From assembly GCF_020539505.1 (NCBI RefSeq), contig NZ_JACDXW010000001.1:310001-374000 (forward strand): 64,000 nt of DNA. Direction: 5' to 3'. Every line of letters begins with the position of its first letter. The first letter of the stretch is position 1. Position numbers and translations under genes: made by a program. This document shows positions 37,539 through 47,355 of the stretch, piece after piece. Origin of the DNA: Mesopusillimonas faecipullorum. GTDB lineage: Bacteria > Pseudomonadota > Gammaproteobacteria > Burkholderiales > Burkholderiaceae_B. The notes under the pieces were generated by a model. The model was not told the DNA's origin. It made no database searches and was given only the letters and a program-made list of their open reading frames with translations.

Positions 37539-38705
37539 AGGCAATTGAAACACTTGGCGCAAATAGGCCAGGTAGGCGGGGTCGTCGCACATGGTCTTTT
37601 CGGGTGCGTCAGACACCTTGGCAACCGGTTGCCCATTACAACGCACCATCTTCATGACTATCTGCAAGGGTTCATGACCCAAGTCGTTGGTTAGGTTGGT
37701 GCCTATGCCGAAAGAAACTTTGCAACGCCCGGCAAACCGCTTGGCCAACTCGATGGCGCGGGGAATATTCAAACCATCGGAAAACACCAAGGTTTTGGTG
37801 CGTGGGTCGGTTCGGTTGGCGGCATAGTGCGCCAGCAGGCGTTCACCCCATACAAAGGGATCGCCGGAGTCGTGACGGGCGCCGTCAAAGAGTTTGCAAA
37901 AATACATGTCGAAATCGCGCAGGAAAGCATCCATGCCATACACATCAGATAGCGCGATACCCAAGTCACCCCGGTATTCTTTGGCCCAGACTTCAAGCGC
38001 GAATACCTGGGAGTCTCGTAAGCGCGGGCCCAGCGCTTGGCAGGCCTGCAGATACTCGTGGCCCATGGTGCCCAAAGGCGTTACCCCATGCTGCATGGCA
38101 AACATCACATTGCTGGTGCCGGCAAAATGTTTACCCATCTCCGATTTCATGGTGGCAACGACTTCGGCATGCCATTGCTTGGAAAAGCGCCGCCTGGTGC
38201 CATATTCGGCCACGCGAAAATCGGCAAGCTCAGGGTCGTCGAGCACCAATTGCATTTTGGACTGCAAGCGCTGCCTACCTTCTTCCCAAGCGGGTTCAGT
38301 GCAGGTATTACGGAAATAGACCTCGTTGACGATGGCCAGAACGGGAATTTCAAACAGGATAGTGTGCAGCCACGGCCCTTTGACCTGAATGTCTATTTCG
38401 CCGGGATCGGCCCCTGGCGCCACCTGTATGCACTTTTCGGGCATGTGAAACAGCCCCAGGAAGTCGACGAAGTCGCTCTTGATAAAGCGCAGGCCTCGCA
38501 GGTAGTCGAGCTCGGGTTCGGTGAACTTCAGCTGACACAAGGCGTGGATTTCGGCGCGTATCTCGTCCAGGTAGGGCTGCAGATTGACCCCCGGCGTACG
38601 GCACTTGTAGCGGTACTCGACCTGTGCGGCGGGAAAATGATGCAAGACGACCTGCATCATCGAAAATTTATAAAGATCGGTATCCAGCAAAGACGTGATG
38701 ATCAT
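37530..38705 (-). CDS. pncB: Nicotinate phosphoribosyltransferase
   Basis: 391 residues. NAD salvage: nicotinate + PRPP (+ATP) to nicotinate mononucleotide. It starts [36 protein letters not shown] as in PncB. The central [16 protein letters not shown] holds the conserved catalytic region, followed by [23 protein letters not shown] and, near the C-terminus, [13 protein letters not shown] and [14 protein letters not shown] at 38705; an open frame to 38807 lacks family sequence. Confidence 0.95.
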   Translation of the reverse strand: MIITSLLDTDLYKFSMMQVVLHHFPAAQVEYRYKCRTPGVNLQPYLDEIRAEIHALCQLKFTEPELDYLRGLRFIKSDFVDFLGLFHMPEKCIQVAPGADPGEIDIQVKGPWLHTILFEIPVLAIVNEVYFRNTCTEPAWEEGRQRLQSKMQLVLDDPELADFRVAEYGTRRRFSKQWHAEVVATMKSEMGKHFAGTSNVMFAMQHGVTPLGTMGHEYLQACQALGPRLRDSQVFALEVWAKEYRGDLGIALSDVYGMDAFLRDFDMYFCKLFDGARHDSGDPFVWGERLLAHYAANRTDPRTKTLVFSDGLNIPRAIELAKRFAGRCKVSFGIGTNLTNDLGHEPLQIVMKMVRCNGQPVAKVSDAPEKTMCDDPAYLAYLRQVFQLPPA

Positions 38706-38984
38706 GATGACGCCCGCGCGACGGCGGCGATTAAGGCACTGTTCGACACAGCGCAAACCATAGCACGCCGCTTGTGCGCGTGCACGCGCACTTACGCTCG
38801 CTTCCATGAGCTTATCAGGGCTACTCGGGCTTTATTGCAGGAATTGGCTAAAATCCCAGTTTTCACCCCTAGTCTTGCCAGCAGGGTTGCGCCTTCATCC
38901 ACAGGATGCCGGCCTGGTTTCTTACGTCCCTACCCCCCTTTACCTGCTGGCTGCGTTCCTAAGATATACCGGAGTTCTACAGGC

Positions 38985-39311
38985 ATGACCCACGTTGTTA
39001 CCGAAAACTGTATCAAATGCAAGTTCACCGACTGCGTCGACGTGTGCCCCGTAGACTGTTTCCGCGAGGGCCCCAACTTCTTGGTCATCGACCCGGATGA
39101 ATGCATTGACTGTGCCGTGTGCGTAGCCGAATGCCCGGCAAATGCCATTTTTGCCGAAGAAGACGTTCCTGAAGACCAAGTCAGCTTTATCGAGCTTAAT
39201 GCCGAGCTGACCCCCGTATTCAAGGAAATCAGCCGGGCCAAAGATTCTTTACCCGACGCCGACGACTGGAACGGCAAGCCAGGCAAGCTGCAATATTTGG
39301 AAAGGGCATGA
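38985..39311 (+). CDS. fdxA: 7Fe ferredoxin FdxA
   Basis: 108 residues, acidic. Cysteines at 9, 12, 17, 21, 25 and at 40, 43, 46, 50 fit one 3Fe-4S and one 4Fe-4S cluster, as in Azotobacter ferredoxin I. The long C-terminal part (about 60-108) is usual for this type. GGAG precedes the ATG at 12 bases. The stop overlaps the fpr start (ATGA), so the ferredoxin and its reductase are made together. Confidence 0.94.
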   Translation: MTHVVTENCIKCKFTDCVDVCPVDCFREGPNFLVIDPDECIDCAVCVAECPANAIFAEEDVPEDQVSFIELNAELTPVFKEISRAKDSLPDADDWNGKPGKLQYLERA

Positions 39312-40108
39312 CGACCGAGTCTGTTTACACCCCTCAAACCGTTACTCGCGTTCACTTCTGGGTTCCGGGCAAGCTGCTCTCACTGAGCACCACGCGCGAC
39401 CCCGCTTACCAGTTCACCGCCGGGCAGTTTGCCCGGCTGGGGCTGCCCGCCGCTACCGACCCAGACGGCCCTCCCACTTTGTGGCGAGCTTATTCCATGG
39501 TGAACGGCCCCCGGCAAGAGGGCCTGGAGTTCTACTCCATCGTCGTCCCTGATGGCCAGTTCAGCCCGCTGCTGGCAAAGCTTCAGCCTGGCGACACGCT
39601 CTACATAGATAAAACCCCAGTCGGCTTCCTTACGCTAGACCGCTTTGCTCCGGGCGGCAATCTGTGGCTATTGTCCACAGGAACAGGGTTGTCAGCGTAT
39701 CTGTCTATGTTGCAAGATAGCCACGTTTGGGAAAATTTCGACCGTATCATAGTCGTGCATGGCGTGCGCCATCGCGAAGAACTGGCTTATGGCGAATCGC
39801 TGCAAGCCTGGAGCCTGCAAGGCCCACCTTCCTCGGTGCATTCTTCTCCCAGCGCACGCCTAAGCTATCTGCCTATTCCTACGCGCGAAACACTGCCCGG
39901 CATGCCCTCGGCGCGTCTGACGCAACTGATAGAAGACGGGCAGTTGGAACAATTGGCCGATTGCCCCTTGGATCCCGCTCAATCCAAGGTCATGTTGTGC
40001 GGCAACCCCGAGATGGTGACACAGGCCCGCGCCCTATTGCAGGCCCGAGGTTTTGCCGCAGGGCGCCGTGGCAACACCGGCACTTTGGCGGTAGAGAACT
40101 ACTGGTAG
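39308..40108 (+). CDS. fpr: Ferredoxin--NADP+ reductase
   Basis: 266 residues. FAD-binding motif [10 protein letters not shown] (RxYS type) lies near residue 60, and the NADP site [17 protein letters not shown] near 118. The C-terminal [16 protein letters not shown] and the aromatic end VENYW fit bacterial-type Fpr, in which the last residues stack on FAD. Electron exchange with the coupled FdxA is likely. Confidence 0.93.
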   Translation: MTTESVYTPQTVTRVHFWVPGKLLSLSTTRDPAYQFTAGQFARLGLPAATDPDGPPTLWRAYSMVNGPRQEGLEFYSIVVPDGQFSPLLAKLQPGDTLYIDKTPVGFLTLDRFAPGGNLWLLSTGTGLSAYLSMLQDSHVWENFDRIIVVHGVRHREELAYGESLQAWSLQGPPSSVHSSPSARLSYLPIPTRETLPGMPSARLTQLIEDGQLEQLADCPLDPAQSKVMLCGNPEMVTQARALLQARGFAAGRRGNTGTLAVENYW

Positions 40109-40201
40109 CCACTTTGCGTTCCCTGATGATACAAAGCACCGCCGCAAGCTGAACATGCTTTATGATTAAAACAAGGACAACAAAAACCCAGGGTGATTTT
40201 G

Positions 40202-41428
40202 ATGCTGTACGACTTCCATGAGCTTCAACGGACGTTTCTGAACCCCTTCACGGCCTTCTCCGACACGGGTTCCAAACTGTTTTCGCACCCTTACAGCCCG
40301 CTGGCTTACACGCCGGTGTCGCGCCAAATGGCTGCCACCTACGACTTATTGCACCGCCTTGGCAAAGACTACGAAAAGCCGGCCTGGGGCCTGGACAGCA
40401 CCGAAGTCGATGGCAAAAGCGTAAACGTGCATACCGTTACCGAGCTGGCCAAACCCTTCTGTAATTTGGTGCACTTCAAGCGCAGCGTGCCGGCTGCTCG
40501 TGCAGCCGACCCAACCGTACTGCTGGTAGCCCCGCTTTCCGGCCATCACGCCACCCTGTTGCGAGACACCGTGCGTGCGCTATTGCCCAATCACAATGTC
40601 TACGTTACTGATTGGGTAGATGCCAGGCAGGTACCGCTCAGGCATGGGCCTTTCCACCTGAACGACTACGTTCGTTACGTACAAGAGTTCATTCGCCTGC
40701 TCGGTCCACAGGTTCACGTCATTTCGGTCTGTCAGCCGACGGTGCCGGTACTGGCCGCCATTTCTTTAATGGCTGCACAGAACGACCCCTGTTTGCCGCG
40801 CAGCATGACGATGATGGGCGGCCCCATCGACACGCGTGAGTCGCCCACTGAAGTCAATAAGCTGGCCATCACCAAACCGTTCAGCTGGTTCGAAAACACA
40901 CTGATCCATCGTGTGCCGGTGCGCTACCCCGGAGAAGGTCGCAGCGTATACCCGGGCTTCCTGCAGCACGCGGGCTTTGTGGCCATGAACCCCGATCGTC
41001 ATCTGCAATCGCATTACGACTATTACCTTGACCTGCTCAAGGGCGATGACGGCGATGCCGAGGCTCATAGGCGCTTTTACGACGAATACAATGCCGTGCT
41101 GGATATGCCCGCCGAGTTCTACTTGGACACCATACGCGTGGTGTTCCAAGAACATCTGCTGCCTACCGGGCGTTGGGAAATCGACGGCGAGTTGGTAGAC
41201 CCCAGCGCCATCACGAATGTCGTCCTGTTTACCATCGAAGGCGAACTGGATGACATTTCCGGCCAAGGACAAACCAAGGCCGCCCATAAACTGTGCACCA
41301 GCATTCCACCCGCCAAGCGCCAACACCTGACCGCGCTCAACTGCGGCCACTACGGTATTTTCTCGGGCCGTCGCTGGCGCGAGAACATCTGTCCGCGCAT
41401 AGGCGATTTCATTCGCCAACACGACTGA
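40202..41428 (+). CDS. phaZ: Intracellular polyhydroxyalkanoate depolymerase
   Basis: 408 residues. Breaks down stored PHB granules. The nucleophile box is SVCQPTVP with Cys177, in the position and form of the Cys-type intracellular PhaZ of Ralstonia (Cys in place of Ser). PHB depolymerase C-terminal domain motifs VVLFTIEGELDDISGQGQTKAAH (catalytic Asp region) and NCGHYGIFSGRRWRENI (His) follow. Start ATG at 40202 with AGGG 9 bases upstream; GTG at 40193 is in frame. No phaC is in the window. Confidence 0.92.
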   Translation: MLYDFHELQRTFLNPFTAFSDTGSKLFSHPYSPLAYTPVSRQMAATYDLLHRLGKDYEKPAWGLDSTEVDGKSVNVHTVTELAKPFCNLVHFKRSVPAARAADPTVLLVAPLSGHHATLLRDTVRALLPNHNVYVTDWVDARQVPLRHGPFHLNDYVRYVQEFIRLLGPQVHVISVCQPTVPVLAAISLMAAQNDPCLPRSMTMMGGPIDTRESPTEVNKLAITKPFSWFENTLIHRVPVRYPGEGRSVYPGFLQHAGFVAMNPDRHLQSHYDYYLDLLKGDDGDAEAHRRFYDEYNAVLDMPAEFYLDTIRVVFQEHLLPTGRWEIDGELVDPSAITNVVLFTIEGELDDISGQGQTKAAHKLCTSIPPAKRQHLTALNCGHYGIFSGRRWRENICPRIGDFIRQHD

Positions 41429-41451
41429 GCTTGCTGTTGCAAACCCCACAC

Positions 41452-41476
41452 CGCCCGCCCCATTACCGGGCGGGCG
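41452..41476 (+). terminator. Strong hairpin behind phaZ
   Basis: CGCCCGCCC and GGGCGGGCG form a 9-bp perfect stem with a 7-base loop. The T run is weak. It ends 14 bases before the next ATG. Confidence 0.65.
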
Positions 41477-41490
41477 TTATGTATTGATCA

Positions 41491-42138
41491 ATGACGAACG
41501 CTGCCCCTCTCACACTCGTTGAGCGCATAGACGCCCTACTGCCGCAAACCCAATGTACGCGCTGCGGTTACGAGGGATGCCGCCCCTATGCCGAGGATAT
41601 GGCAGCAGGACGGGCAGACATCAACCGCTGTCCGCCGGGCGGCACGGCTGGCATTCAGGCCTTGGCCGCCCTGCTGAACCGCCCCGAGCTAGAGCTCGAC
41701 CCGGAGTGCGGCCCCCATCAGGAACTGAGCTTGGCTGTCATAGACGAAGCCCACTGCATAGGCTGTACGCTGTGCATACAGGCCTGCCCCGTAGACGCCA
41801 TCGTAGGCGCCAATAAGCAGATGCACACCGTCGTGGCCGAATTATGCACAGGTTGCGAGCTATGCGTGCCACCCTGTCCCGTAGACTGCATAGACATGCA
41901 AGCGGCTAGGTTTGACTGGACCCCCACGCTGGCGCAGCAGGCGCGCCAGCGTTATCAACAACGCCAGGCTCGCGTATCAAGCCGACATGACGAACAAGCC
42001 AGCTTGGCCGCACGCAACCTAGCCAATAAAGCCAGCCTTAGCCAAGCCGCCCAGCTGGACGATCAGGGCAAACAAGCCATCATTGCTGATGTCTTGGCCC
42101 GCGCTCGCGCCCGTCGGCAAGCCACCAAACACCCATGA
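41491..42138 (+). CDS. rsxB: RnfB/RsxB-like ferredoxin
   Basis: 215 residues. An N-terminal Fe-S domain with [16 protein letters not shown] plus a later Cys (NRCPPGG) is followed by two 4Fe-4S motifs ([32 protein letters not shown]). This is the soluble core of RnfB, but the usual N-terminal membrane helix is absent and no other rnf/rsx genes are near. Such orphan copies next to nth are seen in betaproteobacteria. No ribosome site precedes the ATG. The stop overlaps nth (ATGA), so a role in Fe-S assembly or electron supply for Nth is an inference only. Confidence 0.85.
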   Translation: MTNAAPLTLVERIDALLPQTQCTRCGYEGCRPYAEDMAAGRADINRCPPGGTAGIQALAALLNRPELELDPECGPHQELSLAVIDEAHCIGCTLCIQACPVDAIVGANKQMHTVVAELCTGCELCVPPCPVDCIDMQAARFDWTPTLAQQARQRYQQRQARVSSRHDEQASLAARNLANKASLSQAAQLDDQGKQAIIADVLARARARRQATKHP

Positions 42139-42770
42139 ATGCTCAGAAAAGAAAGGAAATCTTCGCCCGCCTGAAGGCAGCGAATCCTAAGCCCACGACG
42201 GAACTCGTCTACGACACCCCCTTTCAATTGCTCATTGCCGTATTGCTCTCGGCTCAGGCTACGGATAAATCGGTAAACCTGGCCACTGCACGTTTTTTCC
42301 CCGAGCATGGCACCGCGCAAGGCCTGCTAGACATGGGGTTGGAAGGCCTGACCCAGGCCATTCGTACCATAGGCCTTTACAAAACCAAGGCCAAACACGC
42401 CATACAAACCTGCGAGATATTACTGCGCGAACATGGCGGCGAAGTGCCCCAAGATCGTGCCGCGCTGGAAGCCTTACCCGGCGTCGGTCGCAAAACGGCA
42501 AATGTGGTGTTGAACACGGCCTTCGGTCAACCCACCATCGCTGTCGACACCCATATTTTCCGGGTGGCCAACCGCACACGCCTGGCAACCGGAAAAACCG
42601 TACTCGAGGTTGAGCGCAAACTGGAAAAGACCATTCCCAAGGAATACCTGCTGGATGCACACCACTGGCTGATTCTGCATGGTCGATATATCTGCGTGGC
42701 ACGCAAACCTAAATGCCCGCAGTGCGGCATCGCCGACCTTTGCGAGTACCCAGACAAAACACGCGCCTGA
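42135..42770 (+). CDS. nth: Endonuclease III
   Basis: 211 residues, E. coli size. DNA glycosylase/AP lyase for oxidised pyrimidines. The helix-hairpin-helix with [18 protein letters not shown] holds the catalytic Lys, [11 protein letters not shown] the Asp, and the C-terminal [23 protein letters not shown] the 4Fe-4S cluster (four Cys). Coupled to the RnfB-like gene. Confidence 0.96.
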   Translation: MNAQKRKEIFARLKAANPKPTTELVYDTPFQLLIAVLLSAQATDKSVNLATARFFPEHGTAQGLLDMGLEGLTQAIRTIGLYKTKAKHAIQTCEILLREHGGEVPQDRAALEALPGVGRKTANVVLNTAFGQPTIAVDTHIFRVANRTRLATGKTVLEVERKLEKTIPKEYLLDAHHWLILHGRYICVARKPKCPQCGIADLCEYPDKTRA

Positions 42771-42908
42771 ACGCTTTGAAGCTCAGGGTGCGTGACAACC
42801 CTCATGCCCAGAGTCGCCAAGGGCTGTCATACTGATGAAATGCGTTCCACGGTAAGCGCATAGGCAAGCTCAGCTGCCTGGCTGTATCACCGGTCTTATC
42901 TTGCGTAT

Positions 42909-43586
42909 ATGACATCAGCCATCCCCGCCCTAGAGCTTGCCGATCTGCATAGTTGGCACGGCGCGCTACCCGCCCTAAAGGGGCTTAATCTCAGCGTGGC
43001 GCCAGGCCAGGCCGTTTCATTGCTATGCCACGACGACTTCCACCGCAGCGCGCTTATCGGCGCGATTCTGGGCTTGGCAGACCGTCGAGAAGGCTCTATG
43101 CGCATTCACGGCACCGAGGCCATTCACCTACCCATGGAGCGCATCTACGCCCTGGGTTTGGGTTATAGCCACCCCTTCCCCGACGTGCTCCCCAGCCTGT
43201 CTTGCGAAGAAAACCTTCTCATGCCGTCAGAACAAGGCACCTGCCTGGGTGGCGGGCTCTCGCTGGCCGAAATCTACGAGCTTTTTCCTACTTTACACGA
43301 AGTAAAAGACCACTCCAGCGCAAGCTTGGCAGCCGAGCAACGGCATCTACTGGCGCTGGGGCGCATTCTGCGCACCGGGGTCAACCTGATCATGCTGAAT
43401 AAAATCTCCGAGCATCTGGGGCCGGATAACTTGGGGTTGCTGTCCCAGGCTATTTCACAGCTCAAAGCGCAACGCTACACCCTGGTGCTGTTAGAACGCA
43501 CCCAAGCTTATGTAGAACGCTTGGTTGACCAATGCTATGCCCTTAGCGAAGGGCAGTTGTTTTCAAGCGAAGGCTCTTTACCTTAA
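42909..43586 (+). CDS. LivF-like ABC protein lacking ATPase motifs
   Basis: 225 residues, aligning end to end with LivF-type ATPases (ALELADLHSWHGALPALKGLNLSV, PSLSCEENLLMPS, EIYELFPTLHEVK). Every nucleotide motif is altered: Walker A is CHDDFHRS (40-47), the Q-loop region is GYSHPFP in place of YVPQ, the signature is SASLAAEQ in place of LSGGEQQ (138-144), and Walker B is LIMLNKIS in place of LMLDEPS (160-167). The frame is open for the full length, so it looks like a maintained non-catalytic protein and not a fresh pseudogene. No ribosome site is obvious. It faces a genuine LivF. Confidence 0.8.
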   Translation: MTSAIPALELADLHSWHGALPALKGLNLSVAPGQAVSLLCHDDFHRSALIGAILGLADRREGSMRIHGTEAIHLPMERIYALGLGYSHPFPDVLPSLSCEENLLMPSEQGTCLGGGLSLAEIYELFPTLHEVKDHSSASLAAEQRHLLALGRILRTGVNLIMLNKISEHLGPDNLGLLSQAISQLKAQRYTLVLLERTQAYVERLVDQCYALSEGQLFSSEGSLP

Positions 43587-43627
43587 CGGGCATTTAGCCA
43601 GGCTTGCCTAGCGGCTGCTTGGTACCG

Positions 43628-43665
43628 AAAAAAATGGGGCATCCCCTTAAGGGCTGCCCCATTTT
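43628..43665 (-). terminator. Terminator of the liv operon
   Basis: AAAATGGGGCA and TGCCCCATTTT form a perfect 11-bp stem. On the minus strand it is followed by a run of T (TTTTTTT including the stem end), 34 bases after the livF stop. It may also stop the converging ABC-like gene. Confidence 0.8.
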
Positions 43666-43698
43666 GCTTACCTGCCCTGAAACGGCTGGCGCCCGAAC

Positions 43699-44472
43699 TC
43701 AGGCTTCTTCGGTCGCTTTTTTACCCAGACCAAGATAGCTTTCGATCACCCGTGGGTTGCCCGCGAGTTCTTTGGCCGGCCCTTCGAGCACCACTTCGCC
43801 GGTTTCAAGCACATAACCGTAGTCGGCTACCTGCAAGGCGGCGCGCGCGTTCTGCTCTACCAGCAGAATGGAAACACCCGTGCTGCGCAAACGGCCAATG
43901 ATGTAGAAGATCTCGCGCACGATACGGGGCGCCAAGCCCAAGCTGGGCTCATCCAGCATCAAAAGCTTAGGCTGGGCCATCAGGGCTCGGCCTACAGCCA
44001 GCATCTGGCGCTCGCCTCCCGACAGCGTACCCGCTTGCTGCCAACGCCGTTCGCGTAAGCGCGGGAACAGCTCGAAAACCTCGTCCATTTTTTCTTTCCA
44101 GCCGGCCTTGCCTGCACGATACATACGGAAGCCACCCAGCAGCAGATTGTCTTCGACTGACATACTGCCGAAGAGCTCGCGGGTTTCGGGCACCAGGCAC
44201 ATGCCCGCTGCAACCCGCCGCTCGACCTGCCAGGATTCAACCTGCTGGCCCAGATACTGCACCGAGCCCGAACTGTGGCCCACTGTGGGCAATGAGCCCA
44301 TCAGGGAGTTGAGCAAGGTGGATTTGCCGGCACCGTTACCGCCGATGACAGTAACGATACTGCCCGCCGGGACCGTGATGTTGGCCCCTACCAGCGCGTT
44401 GACCTTGCCGTATTGCGTGGAAAGATTATCTACCTTCAGTACGGCTTGCGCCGATTGGCTTGCTGCGTTCAT
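43699..44472 (-). CDS. livF: Branched-chain amino-acid-type ABC ATPase (LivF)
   Basis: 257 residues. Walker A GGNGAGKST (44-52), signature LSGGERQML, Walker B LLMLDEPSLGLAP and LLVEQNARAAL are intact. HAAT-family transporters use LivF with LivG to import branched-chain amino acids, urea or amides; the substrate cannot be read here. SD GGAGGTG precedes the ATG, which overlaps the stop of the fusion gene (ATGA). Confidence 0.92.
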   Translation of the reverse strand: MNAASQSAQAVLKVDNLSTQYGKVNALVGANITVPAGSIVTVIGGNGAGKSTLLNSLMGSLPTVGHSSGSVQYLGQQVESWQVERRVAAGMCLVPETRELFGSMSVEDNLLLGGFRMYRAGKAGWKEKMDEVFELFPRLRERRWQQAGTLSGGERQMLAVGRALMAQPKLLMLDEPSLGLAPRIVREIFYIIGRLRSTGVSILLVEQNARAALQVADYGYVLETGEVVLEGPAKELAGNPRVIESYLGLGKKATEEA

Positions 44473-46316
44473 GCCACACCTCCTGCCGTGGCGGGAGTCC
44501 CTTCCGCGCCTTCCAATTCAAGATCATCATCAATGCCGCCCAAATAGGCCTCGAGCACAGCCGGGTTGGCCTGCACGACGTCCGGCGTGCCCTCGGCGAT
44601 CTTGGTGCCGAAATCCATGACAACCAAATGGTCGGTGAGGTTCATGACAAAGTCCATATCATGCTCTACGAGCAGAATGCTCATGCCTTCGCTACGAAGC
44701 TGACCAAGCACTTTTGCGAGCTCTTGCTTTTCTTTGTAGCGCAGACCGGCGGCAGGCTCGTCAAGCAGCAGCAGGACAGGGTCGGCCGCCAAAGCGCGAG
44801 CAATTTCAAGAATACGCTGTTGGCCCAATGCCAGATTACCGGCTTGCTCGTAGAGGTAGTCGCCCAAACCGACACGATGCAACTGCTTGGCTGCCTCGTG
44901 CAGCAAGCGTGCCTCGTCTTTGCGTTCGATGTGCAGAGCGGCCTGGAGTACGCCTACACCACTGCGCAGGTGGGCACCCAAGGCGACGTTTTCGAGAACC
45001 GTCATGGTGGGCAGCAACTGCACGTGCTGGAAGGTACGACCTACGCCCAGCTTGGCGATCTCACGCGAGGGCAGTTTTTCGAGGCGCTGACCCAGGAAGG
45101 TAACAGTGCCACTGGTGACAGGCAACACGCCGGTGATGAGGTTGAAAGTCGTGCTTTTACCTGCGCCATTAGGCCCGATCAAACCGACGATTTCGCCTGC
45201 CTTGAGCTTGAAGCTGATATCGTTGACCGCCACCAAGCCGCCAAACTGCTTACGTGCCGATTCGACATCGAGTACCAAGGTACCCGCTTGCGGACGGGAG
45301 CGTTGGGGCAAGGCTTCGACTACAGGGGGAGGACCGCGCCTGCGCTTGGCTTCGCCTTGACCAGTGATGGAAGCCCACCACCCAGAAATAATGGGCCAAA
45401 TGCCGTCGCGAGCATATTGCAGCACCAGAATCATCAAAATACCGAAGACGACCAGCTCGAAGTTGGCGGTGGTATTGATGAGCTTGGGCAACACGTTCTG
45501 GATCTGGTCTTTGAGCAGCAGAATAAGGCTGGAGCCCATGATGGCACCCCACACACTGCTACCCCCACCCACGACCGCCATGAACAAGTATTCAATACCG
45601 TAGTTCAGGCCAAAGGGGCTGGGGCTGACGGCACGCTGCATATGCGCATACAACCAACCCGACACGCAAGCCAGCAAGGCCGAGTAGACGAAGATAATGA
45701 CTTTGTAAGAAGCCATGTTCACGCCGAAAGATTCGGCCATGCCCTTGCCGTTTTTGAGTGCGCGAATGGCACGCCCGGGACGGGAGTCGAGCAGGTTGCG
45801 CGTAGCCCACATGGACAGGAAGACAAAAACCCAGATCAGGTAGAAGATGTCGCGGCCATCGAGCAAAGACAAACCCAAGAAGCTGATGGGCTGGATGCCG
45901 GCAATACCGTCGTATTGCCCCAAGAAGCTAAGGTTGCCGAACAAGTAGTACAGCGACAAGCACCATGCGATAGTACCCAGCGGCAAATAGTGCCCGGACA
46001 AACGCAAGGTGATGGCCCCAAGGACGAAAGCCACGGCAAAGGTGATCAGCAAACCAGCCACCAAGGCAAACCAGGGAGACCAGCCCGCAGCCGTCGTGAG
46101 ATAGGCTGTGGTGTAGGCCCCTATACCGACGAACGCGGCTTGGCCGAAAGAGGTAAGGCCGCCAACACCCGTGAGAAGCACCAGGCCCAACACGACCAAT
46201 GCTGCCAAGCCCACGTAATTGAGCTGGGTAATCCAGAACTCGGGGGTGGATGCGAGTTGGGGCAGTACCCCCAACGCCAAAATAAATACGACGAGAATGA
46301 TGCGGTTCAGATTCAT
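44469..46316 (-). CDS. LivM-LivG fusion: ABC permease plus ATPase
   Basis: 615 residues. The first part (1-330) is a LivM-type permease: at least 8 hydrophobic segments, TSFGQAAFVGIGAY, LSGHYLPLGTIAW, and the EAA-like SFGVNMASYKVIIFVYSALLACVSGWLYA. A basic linker (QGEAKRRRGPPP) joins the LivG ATPase: Walker A GPNGAGKSTTFNL, signature LALGQQRILEIAR, Walker B LLLLDEPAAGL. The signature is ALGQQR in place of SYGQQR. The frame is continuous, so this is a true fusion. GAGGAG from the livH end serves as its ribosome site. Confidence 0.92.
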   Translation of the reverse strand: MNLNRIILVVFILALGVLPQLASTPEFWITQLNYVGLAALVVLGLVLLTGVGGLTSFGQAAFVGIGAYTTAYLTTAAGWSPWFALVAGLLITFAVAFVLGAITLRLSGHYLPLGTIAWCLSLYYLFGNLSFLGQYDGIAGIQPISFLGLSLLDGRDIFYLIWVFVFLSMWATRNLLDSRPGRAIRALKNGKGMAESFGVNMASYKVIIFVYSALLACVSGWLYAHMQRAVSPSPFGLNYGIEYLFMAVVGGGSSVWGAIMGSSLILLLKDQIQNVLPKLINTTANFELVVFGILMILVLQYARDGIWPIISGWWASITGQGEAKRRRGPPPVVEALPQRSRPQAGTLVLDVESARKQFGGLVAVNDISFKLKAGEIVGLIGPNGAGKSTTFNLITGVLPVTSGTVTFLGQRLEKLPSREIAKLGVGRTFQHVQLLPTMTVLENVALGAHLRSGVGVLQAALHIERKDEARLLHEAAKQLHRVGLGDYLYEQAGNLALGQQRILEIARALAADPVLLLLDEPAAGLRYKEKQELAKVLGQLRSEGMSILLVEHDMDFVMNLTDHLVVMDFGTKIAEGTPDVVQANPAVLEAYLGGIDDDLELEGAEGTPATAGGVA

Positions 46317-46320
46317 GATG

Positions 46321-47355
46321 TTACTCCTCGTCGACGTGCGTCGTGCCGAACGAACGCCACAGCAGGACGGGGATGATCAGGGTGAATACGATGACCTCTT
46401 TGTAGGCGCTGGCCCAGAACGAGGAGAAGGCTTCCAGGATGCCGACGAACAAGGCGCCCACCGCCGTGAGGGGATAACTGGCTAGACCACCAATAATGGC
46501 CGCCACGAACCCTTTCAGGCCGATGAGAAAGCCGGTGTCGTAGTAAATGGTGGTAACCGGCGCGATGAGCATGCCGGACAAAGCCCCAATGGCAGCGGCC
46601 AAGGTAAACGTAAGACTGCCGGACATATTGGTACTGATACCAACCAGGCGGGCACCGCGGCGGTTGACTGCGGTCGCTCGCAGAGCGCGCCCATACAGTG
46701 TTTTACCGAAGAACACCCATAACACCCCGATGAGCACGACGCATGTCAGTAGCACAAAGAGCGTCTGGGCAGACCAGCTGATCGAACCGATTTCGATCTG
46801 GCCATCCATGAAGGCGGGGGTACGCCAGCCTTCCGCACCAAAGAATACCAAGCCCAGTCCCAGCAGCGTGAAGTGCACGGCCACCGAAATAATGAGCAGA
46901 ACCAAGATGCTGGCTTCGGCAATAGGCTGATACACCAGGCGATACAGCATGGGGCCCAGCGGGATGACCAGCGCCAGCGAGAACAGCACGCTAAGCCACA
47001 GGGGCTTGTCGGCGCCCACGACGTAAGGCGCAACGAGGTACAAGACGATAGGCAAGCCAAGATTCCAGATGGCCGCCTTGAACAATCTGCCCCATTCGCC
47101 GGAACGAATAATGGAAAAGAGTTCGACGAGAAAAGTGAGCGCCCCTATTATGAGCAGCAGCTTCACCGTACCTGGCACGTGGCCGTTGACCAAAAAGGCC
47201 AGCGTCAGCGCGCCATAGGCGACGAATTCGCCCTGTGGGATAAAGATGACGCGGGTAACAAGGTATACCATCACCAGGGCCAAGCCCAGCAAAGCATACA
47301 CCGCGCCATTCAGGATACCGTCCTGGAGCAATATGAATATTATGGTTGAGTCCAT
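46321..47355 (-). CDS. livH: ABC permease LivH type
   Basis: 344 residues, about 9 membrane segments. N-terminal GILNGAVYALLGLALVMVYLVTRVIFIPQGEF is diagnostic. The EAA loop is near ATAVNRRGARLVGISTNMSG, and the C-terminal end GLKGFVAAIIGGLASYPLTAVGALFVGILEAFS is typical. It is longer than most LivH (about 300) because of an extra segment near 65-105. First gene of the operon seen here; no binding-protein gene is beside it. Confidence 0.92.
   Translation of the reverse strand: MDSTIIFILLQDGILNGAVYALLGLALVMVYLVTRVIFIPQGEFVAYGALTLAFLVNGHVPGTVKLLLIIGALTFLVELFSIIRSGEWGRLFKAAIWNLGLPIVLYLVAPYVVGADKPLWLSVLFSLALVIPLGPMLYRLVYQPIAEASILVLLIISVAVHFTLLGLGLVFFGAEGWRTPAFMDGQIEIGSISWSAQTLFVLLTCVVLIGVLWVFFGKTLYGRALRATAVNRRGARLVGISTNMSGSLTFTLAAAIGALSGMLIAPVTTIYYDTGFLIGLKGFVAAIIGGLASYPLTAVGALFVGILEAFSSFWASAYKEVIVFTLIIPVLLWRSFGTTHVDEE

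Noticed and set aside
38860-38984. Leader before fdxA with an SRP-RNA-like fragment (antisense of a GGAAxGCAGCC motif)
   Set aside because: The conserved loop and its pairing partner are missing on both strands; only short chance similarity.
42909-43586. Frameshifted ordinary LivF
   Set aside because: The motif losses are point-like within one continuous frame; shifting frame does not restore GxxGxGK, LSGG or DEP.
44460-46376. 638-codon plus-strand open frame antisense to the LivM-LivG fusion
   Set aside because: It mirrors the GC-rich third-codon pattern of the real gene; the product is low in recognisable motifs, and livMG is certain on the other strand.
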